Shown here: one piece after another, positions 6,961 through 10,891 of the stretch
Layout: each line of letters starts with the position of its first letter
Position numbering within the stretch: the stretch's first letter is position 1
Notes under the pieces: model-generated
The model's database searches: none
The model's input: the letters and a program-made list of their open reading frames with translations, nothing else
Told to the model about the DNA's origin: nothing
Assembly: GCA_937941745.1 (NCBI GenBank)
Contig: CALDGV010000824.1
Coordinates: 1 to 10,891, forward strand
Reading direction: 5' to 3'
DNA from: an uncultured Prosthecobacter sp.
Lineage (GTDB): Bacteria > Verrucomicrobiota > Verrucomicrobiia > Verrucomicrobiales > Verrucomicrobiaceae
Length of the DNA: 10,891 nt
Program-made: the position numbers and the translations under genes

Positions 6961-7872
6961 ATGTCTTTGGAAGCCGCCGGAATGTTGAAGCACTACCTGG
7001 AGCAGCGTCAGCTGGCCGGGCAGACGCATGTGGCGCTGCGGCCAGGAACGCTGGAGCGCTTGCGCGGCTTCCGCCAGCCCGCCAGCACCCGTGCAGCTCC
7101 TCTGCAGCGGCCTGCGGAGCCTGAGGCACGTCTGGAAAAAGCCCCATCGACCTCCAAGGCGCTCTTTGAAATGCCGGCAGCTCCTGCGCGCAGTCCTTCC
7201 TTGAAACAGGCAGCCGCGATGATCGAGGTTCCGGGGGCCACCAAGGCGGAAAAGCTGGCCGCATTGGCTGCCCTCGCAGAGCAGTCGCCCCAGGCCCGAG
7301 CGCTGGGAACGCTGCGCGAGACGATGGTTTTTGCCGTGGGCAATCCTGAGGCGGAGATCATGCTGATTGGAGAGGCACCGGGCTATGAAGAGGAACGCCA
7401 GCGCGAGCCCTTTGTGGGGCCTGCCGGGCAGAAGCTGACGGGCATCTTGAAGGCGATGGGACTGGAGCGCTCTGACGTTTACATCAGCAACATCTGCAAA
7501 TTCCGTCCGGCGATGGAAGGCAGCCAGGGCACCTCCAACCGGGCGCCGAACGATGCTGAAATGGCCTCCTGCCTGCCCTATGTGCTCACAGAAATCCAGA
7601 TCATCCAGCCCAAGGTCATCGTCGCTCTCGGTGGCGTGGCCTGCAAAGGCCTGGGCATCGGTGAAGGCGTGATGCGGCTGCGCGGCCGCTTTTACGAAGT
7701 GCAGGGCATTCCGACGATGGTGACCTACCACCCCAGCTACATCCTCCGGGAGGAGAAGCTGGCGGGCGCTGGCCTCCGCGCCAAGCGGGAGTGCTGGGAA
7801 GACATGCTGAAGGTGATGGAAAAGGCCGGTCTGCCCATCAGCGACAAACAGCGCGGCTACTTCAAAAAGTGA
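6961..7872 (+). CDS. uracil-DNA glycosylase, family-4-like, atypical cysteines
   Basis: This 303-residue protein belongs to the uracil-DNA glycosylase superfamily, which removes uracil from DNA to begin base excision repair. The catalytic domain starts near residue 105. Family-4/5 motif 1 is GEAPGYEEE (137-145) followed by EPFVGPAGQKLTGIL; motif 2 is HPSYIL (257-262). Classical family 4 enzymes bind a 4Fe-4S cluster through a CxxC pair before motif 1 and two later cysteines. Here the CxxC region reads without cysteine (SPQARALGTLRE), the usual KCRPP motif is CKFRP with the cysteine shifted (C179), and only C204 in ASCLPY is in place. The first 100 residues are a helical N-terminus and an Ala/Pro-rich linker. 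The frame is open upstream to 6790, but the ATG at 6961 avoids overlap with glycerate kinase. First gene of a three-gene operon. Confidence 0.9.
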   Translation: MSLEAAGMLKHYLEQRQLAGQTHVALRPGTLERLRGFRQPASTRAAPLQRPAEPEARLEKAPSTSKALFEMPAAPARSPSLKQAAAMIEVPGATKAEKLAALAALAEQSPQARALGTLRETMVFAVGNPEAEIMLIGEAPGYEEERQREPFVGPAGQKLTGILKAMGLERSDVYISNICKFRPAMEGSQGTSNRAPNDAEMASCLPYVLTEIQIIQPKVIVALGGVACKGLGIGEGVMRLRGRFYEVQGIPTMVTYHPSYILREEKLAGAGLRAKRECWEDMLKVMEKAGLPISDKQRGYFKK

Positions 7873-8573
7873 CCCGCGTGCATTTCCTCCTCACCAATGA
7901 TGACGGCATTGAAGCGCCAGGGCTTGCCGCCCTGGAAAAAGCCATGCGCCGCATTCCTGGCGCGCGGGTCAGCGTTGTGGCGCCTGTGCGGGAGCACAGC
8001 ATGTGTGGGCACCGGCTGACGACCCACGCCCCTTTGCAGGTGCAGTCCCGTGGTGAGGGACGCTGGGCTGTGGATGGAACGCCTGCGGACTGCGTGCGGC
8101 TGGGACTCTTTGCCCTCGATCTGAAGCCGGACTGGGTGCTTTCGGGCGTCAATGCCGGTGGGAACCTCGGGCAGGACATCCATGTGTCCGGCACCTGTGC
8201 AGGTGCTCGTGAGGCGGCCTACCATCAAGTACGTTCGGCGGCCTTCTCCCACTACTTGATCCGTGATCTTGAGGTGGACTGGGAGCGCACGGCGAATTGG
8301 ACGCATGAAGCCTTTGAGGCCCTGCGACAGATGACCTTGGAGGATGGTGAGTTCTGGTGTGTGAACTACCCGCATCATGCGCCAGGGGAGCTGCCGCTGC
8401 CGCCGCTGCGCTCCTGCGTGCCGGCCCGTTCGCCGCTGCCGGTCAGCTTTGCAGCGCTGGAGGATGGCAGTCATCACTACAACGCCCGTTACGCTGATCG
8501 TCGGCGTGATCCGGGCTCTGATGTGGAGGTCTGCTTTGGGGGTGAGGTGGCGGTGGCGAAACTTCGTGTGTGA
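7869..8573 (+). CDS. surE: 5'/3'-nucleotidase SurE
   Basis: This 234-residue protein has all the SurE signatures: LLTNDDGIEAPG (7-18), APVREHSMCGHRLT (38-51), DGTPADCVRLG (69-79) and SGVNAGGNLGQDIHVSGT (92-109). The family metal ligands correspond to D11, D12, S44 and N95, all present. SurE enzymes are cytoplasmic metal-dependent phosphatases that remove phosphate from nucleoside 5'- and 3'-monophosphates and are linked to stationary-phase survival. I chose the GTG at 7869, which overlaps the glycosylase stop as GTGA and suggests translational coupling; the in-frame GTG at 7878 would give MHFLLTNDDG, which fits the usual family N-terminus slightly better, so the start is uncertain by three codons. 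The C-terminal region is shorter and more divergent than the E. coli protein but ends in the expected beta-rich segment. Confidence 0.93.
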   Translation: MTRVHFLLTNDDGIEAPGLAALEKAMRRIPGARVSVVAPVREHSMCGHRLTTHAPLQVQSRGEGRWAVDGTPADCVRLGLFALDLKPDWVLSGVNAGGNLGQDIHVSGTCAGAREAAYHQVRSAAFSHYLIRDLEVDWERTANWTHEAFEALRQMTLEDGEFWCVNYPHHAPGELPLPPLRSCVPARSPLPVSFAALEDGSHHYNARYADRRRDPGSDVEVCFGGEVAVAKLRV

Positions 8574-8576
8574 GCC

Positions 8577-9122
8577 ATGAACCTCGCAGAGCCTGCTGAA
8601 CCAGCCCCGGAGCCAATGTCCGGGCTGTATGCGGCGCTCTCCAGGTATCCGAGGCTGCGCCAGGGGCTGCTGCGGCTTCTGGCGGGTGGCTTTCCCCTCA
8701 GGTGGTCCTTTCCCCTGAAGCTTTTAGGCAGGCCCTTGAGCCGCTCCGAGATCGGCTGGGTGGGGGAGCGCCTGGCTGCCAGACATCTGCGCCGCAACGG
8801 CCGCCAGCTGCTGTATCGGAACTATGCCGGCCTGCATCGTGGTGAGGTGGACATCGTGGCCCGGCACGGCCGCGTGCTGACCTTTGTGGAGGTGAAGACA
8901 CGGACGAGCGATGTGTTCGGCCGGCCCTCGGATGCGGTGACGGCTGACAAGCAGAGGCTGATCCGCCGCGGCGCTTCGGACTGGCTTCGCCTGCTGGGCA
9001 ATCCGCGGATTCCGACCCGGTTTGACATCGTGGAGGTGCTGCTCATCCGGGGATCACCACCCAGGCTGAACATCATCGAGAACGCCTTCACCTTCGAAGA
9101 TGCCTCGATGCAGGGACGCTGA
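8577..9122 (+). CDS. yraN: YraN/UPF0102 family nuclease-fold protein
   Basis: This 181-residue protein contains the UPF0102 core: GWVGERLAARHLRRNG (60-75), RNYAGLHRGEVDIVARHG (81-98) and LTFVEVKTR (101-109). E64, the E90/D92 pair and the EVK at 105-107 match the PD-(D/E)XK endonuclease-like active site of the family. Its role is not settled; members look like Holliday-junction-resolvase-fold nucleases and are usually small cytoplasmic proteins of about 120 residues. The first 55 or so residues here are an extra basic, leucine-rich segment, which may be partly untranslated if Met14 (ATG at 8616) is used instead. The gene starts 3 bases after the SurE stop and is the last gene of the glycosylase-surE operon, a context consistent with nucleic-acid maintenance. 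Its stop lies only 3 bases from the stop of the convergent squalene synthase-like gene. Confidence 0.92.
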   Translation: MNLAEPAEPAPEPMSGLYAALSRYPRLRQGLLRLLAGGFPLRWSFPLKLLGRPLSRSEIGWVGERLAARHLRRNGRQLLYRNYAGLHRGEVDIVARHGRVLTFVEVKTRTSDVFGRPSDAVTADKQRLIRRGASDWLRLLGNPRIPTRFDIVEVLLIRGSPPRLNIIENAFTFEDASMQGR

Positions 9123-9125
9123 GGT

Positions 9126-10127
9126 TCAGGCCAGCTTGCGGTAGAGATGTTCCAAGGCCTCCGGATTGCGGCAGGCCAGCGCGGCTTCCGCCAGGATCAT
9201 GGCCACATCCAGACGGCTCACCTTCACGCCCTGCAGCAGATTCTGCCAGGAGGCCTTCTCCATGCGGCCCAGGGTCTTCACGCCGATGAGCAAGGGCAGC
9301 GAGGTGGCGTAGCGCAGCTTTCCATCCTCCACATGCTGCAGGTAGCGCAGGCCGCATTCGAGGTGCTCGCGGCAGGTGTGGAGCCACTGCTTCCAGGCAG
9401 GCTGGAGAAGCTGGGGACTGCGGCGCACATCTTCGGCGTTGAAGCCCGGCAGGTAGCAGCGCCCATCTTGGAGGTCTTCTCCCAGGTCGCGCAGGATGTT
9501 GATGAGCTGAAGGCCTTTGCCAAATCGGGCCCCCCAGGATTTCATCTGCTCCACCGTCACGGCAGGGCTCAGGGAGGCGGGCTTTTCCAGAGCGCACATC
9601 TCGGTCCAAAATTCGCCCACGCACCCTGCGACCAGCCAGGTGTATTCATCGAGTTCGTCCGCACTCTGCAGGCAGCGCAGCGTGCCATCGGCAGGGAAGC
9701 GCCGGATGTCCAGCCTCTGGCCGTGAATGATGCGCTGAAGCACCTGCTGAATGGCGTGCAGCGAGGCTCCCTGCATGGTCCTGAGCCAGGCCAGGCCTTC
9801 GCTGAAGCGCTCCATGAGCCGCCGCTCGGCTTCATCGCTCTGGCGGGCCGTGAAATCAGCGTTGATGCGCGCTGTCAGCCGTTCCTGACCCGCCTCATCC
9901 GGATGCATGATGAGCTTTTCAAAGTCATCGAGGCACTCGATCCGGACCTCGGCAGGCACGGCGGCGGTGTCCGCCACGGTGTCGGCGGTGCGGGCCAGCA
10001 GGTAGGCCAGGGAAATGGGCTCGCGCAGCTCCTTGGGCAGGGCCTTGAGGGTGAGGTAAAAGGAGCGGGAGACGCTGGCGAGGAGCTGGCCTCCGAGTTC
10101 GCGCTCGTGTTGGGATTCGTCGGACAT
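9126..10127 (-). CDS. squalene/phytoene synthase family protein
   Basis: This 333-residue protein is a head-to-head prenyl synthase (COG1562 type), which condenses two farnesyl or geranylgeranyl diphosphates to squalene or phytoene at the start of hopanoid, sterol or carotenoid synthesis. The N-terminal SVSRSFYLTLKALP (18-31) is typical, the first Asp-rich motif is DTVAD (49-53) and the second is DLGED (214-218) within LINILRDLGEDLQDGRCYLP (208-227). The Asp residues that hold magnesium-diphosphate are kept in both. The motif style and FYLTLKALP segment look closer to squalene synthase than to classical CrtB, but the product cannot be decided from sequence alone. No desaturase, cyclase or other hpn or crt gene is next to it. 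It starts 9 bases after the M48 gene, so the two are probably co-transcribed; no Shine-Dalgarno is visible before the ATG. Confidence 0.93.
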   Translation of the reverse strand: MSDESQHERELGGQLLASVSRSFYLTLKALPKELREPISLAYLLARTADTVADTAAVPAEVRIECLDDFEKLIMHPDEAGQERLTARINADFTARQSDEAERRLMERFSEGLAWLRTMQGASLHAIQQVLQRIIHGQRLDIRRFPADGTLRCLQSADELDEYTWLVAGCVGEFWTEMCALEKPASLSPAVTVEQMKSWGARFGKGLQLINILRDLGEDLQDGRCYLPGFNAEDVRRSPQLLQPAWKQWLHTCREHLECGLRYLQHVEDGKLRYATSLPLLIGVKTLGRMEKASWQNLLQGVKVSRLDVAMILAEAALACRNPEALEHLYRKLA

Positions 10128-10136
10128 GCAGGAAGG

Positions 10137-10826
10137 TCAGCGCTGCCGCTGGCGGCGGTGTTCAGCAATCAGTTCGCGGATTTTTTCTGCGCGGTTCTCC
10201 GGATTGGGGTGGGTGCTGAGCATTTCCGGCTGGCGGCTGCCGCTGGCGGCACGTCCCAGCACCTCCATCACTCCGATCATGCCTTCAGGGTCGTAGCCTG
10301 CCTCGATCAGAAAGCGCACTCCGAGCGCATCGGACTCCAGTTCATCATCGCGGCCAAACTTCATCAGCCGCATCTGAGCGATGGTGTGGGCGATCTGGGC
10401 GCCCGTGTTGCTCTGGCCATCGGAAAGCAGCAGGCCGAGTCCCTGGGCGATGCCGCTCCAGAGGCCGGACTTGGCCATCTGCTCATTCGAATGACGCCCG
10501 ACGACGTGGCCAATCTCGTGCCCGAGCACCCCAGCGAGCTGATCCTCCGACTTGAGCAGGCGGAACAGCGCTTCTGTGATGAAGATCTGCCCCCCAGGTA
10601 GGGCGAAGGCGTTGATGGTCAGCCGGTCTGCCAGCAGGTGAAACTCAAACTGGTAGGGGGTCTTCCGCGCCAAGGTGCTTTGCACCAGCTTTTGGCCGAC
10701 CTGGTCCACCAGCGCCTGGGCTGCAGCATCGCGTGACTGGCCGCCCATTTCCTGAATCATCAAGGGCGCCGAGCGCAGCCCGAGGGCGATTTCCTCTTGC
10801 GGAGTGCCGAACTTGAGGCGCTGCAC
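10137..10826 (-). CDS. M48 family metalloprotease, 5' end disrupted or unresolved
   Basis: The visible frame gives 229 residues from a GTG at 10826. It holds the M48 zinc site HEIGH (103-107), the third ligand region DELESDALG (E162 as the likely ligand), the preceding NAFALPGGQIFIT segment (72-84) and the late STHPNP motif (204-209). Family members are mostly periplasmic or membrane-tethered proteases that handle misfolded envelope proteins. The GTG start is doubtful: it encodes the fifth residue of FTGRVQRLKFG, which looks like the conserved TGRxQ entry of the family, and the frame continues upstream as HYFGTTSYQN before a TAG at 10839-10841 and, further up, a TGA at 10884-10886. As it stands the product lacks any signal peptide or membrane anchor. 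It may be a pseudogene, a truncated gene or a sequencing error. Confidence 0.85.
   Translation of the reverse strand: MQRLKFGTPQEEIALGLRSAPLMIQEMGGQSRDAAAQALVDQVGQKLVQSTLARKTPYQFEFHLLADRLTINAFALPGGQIFITEALFRLLKSEDQLAGVLGHEIGHVVGRHSNEQMAKSGLWSGIAQGLGLLLSDGQSNTGAQIAHTIAQMRLMKFGRDDELESDALGVRFLIEAGYDPEGMIGVMEVLGRAASGSRQPEMLSTHPNPENRAEKIRELIAEHRRQRQR
10142..10156. repeat. 15-base direct repeat, copy 1
   Basis: GCTGCCGCTGGCGGC occurs here, at the last codons of the M48 gene, and again at 10236-10250. Each copy contains the near-palindrome GCCGCTGGCGGC and could form a small hairpin. The region is GC-rich, so chance is possible. Confidence 0.4.
10236..10250. repeat. 15-base direct repeat, copy 2
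   Basis: This is the exact second copy of the 15-base sequence at 10142-10156, spaced 94 bases from it and within the M48 coding region (around residues 193-197 of the predicted protein). Confidence 0.4.
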
Positions 10827-10891
10827 GCGGCCGGTGAACTAGTTCTGGTAGGAGGTGGTTCCAAAATAGTGCCAGGTCACGATTCACCCAA

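Noticed and set aside
6830..7264. Upstream extension of the glycerate kinase frame by 145 codons
   Set aside because: It would overlap the divergent glycosylase gene, and the ATG at 6829 gives the standard family N-terminus.
9147..10601. A 484-codon plus-strand open frame antisense to the squalene synthase-like and M48 genes
   Set aside because: It mirrors two convincing genes on the other strand, has no recognisable motif and spans two unrelated genes; long antisense frames are common in GC-rich DNA.

Overview
The window is GC-rich chromosomal DNA with tightly packed genes on both strands. It looks like a member of the PVC superphylum, most likely the Verrucomicrobia (Verrucomicrobiaceae, Prosthecobacter-like). 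This assignment is inferred from gene content: DUF1800 and DUF1501 proteins of the types expanded in Verrucomicrobia and Planctomycetes, a uracil-DNA glycosylase with an unusual cysteine pattern, a squalene/phytoene-synthase-like enzyme, and start sites with almost no Shine-Dalgarno sequence. No rRNA, tRNA, CRISPR array, insertion sequence, phage gene or integrase was found.

Region 1 (1-4908, plus strand) is a cell-envelope or exported-protein cluster: a DUF1800 protein cut by the window edge, a DUF1501 protein with a twin-arginine signal, a small membrane-anchored protein overlapping it by 4 bases, and a second DUF1501 protein of a different subtype with its own Tat-like signal. The function of DUF1800/DUF1501 pairs is not established. 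This cluster is the best candidate in the window for an undescribed system. Hairpins at 4914-4982 close it.

Region 2 (4990-6829, minus strand) holds glycerate 2-kinase followed by a small intramembrane site-2 protease of family M50. It converges on region 1. A 131-base divergent gap (6830-6960) separates it from region 3 and contains two overlapping inverted repeats.

Region 3 (6961-9122, plus strand) is a compact three-gene operon: a family-4-like uracil-DNA glycosylase, the nucleotidase SurE (overlapping stop and start) and a YraN/UPF0102 nuclease-fold protein (3-base gap). Its theme is DNA repair and nucleotide housekeeping.

Region 4 (9126-10826 and beyond, minus strand) holds an M48 metalloprotease followed 9 bases later by a squalene/phytoene-synthase family enzyme. 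It converges on region 3 with only 3 bases between stop codons. The M48 gene has an in-frame amber codon inside what appears to be the conserved N-terminal part of the family, so its 5' end is disrupted or the sequence has an error there.

The points most worth checking are the apparent loss of iron-sulfur cysteines in the uracil-DNA glycosylase, the disrupted M48 5' end, the DUF1800/DUF1501 cluster with its pseudopilin-like small protein, and the structured divergent gap.
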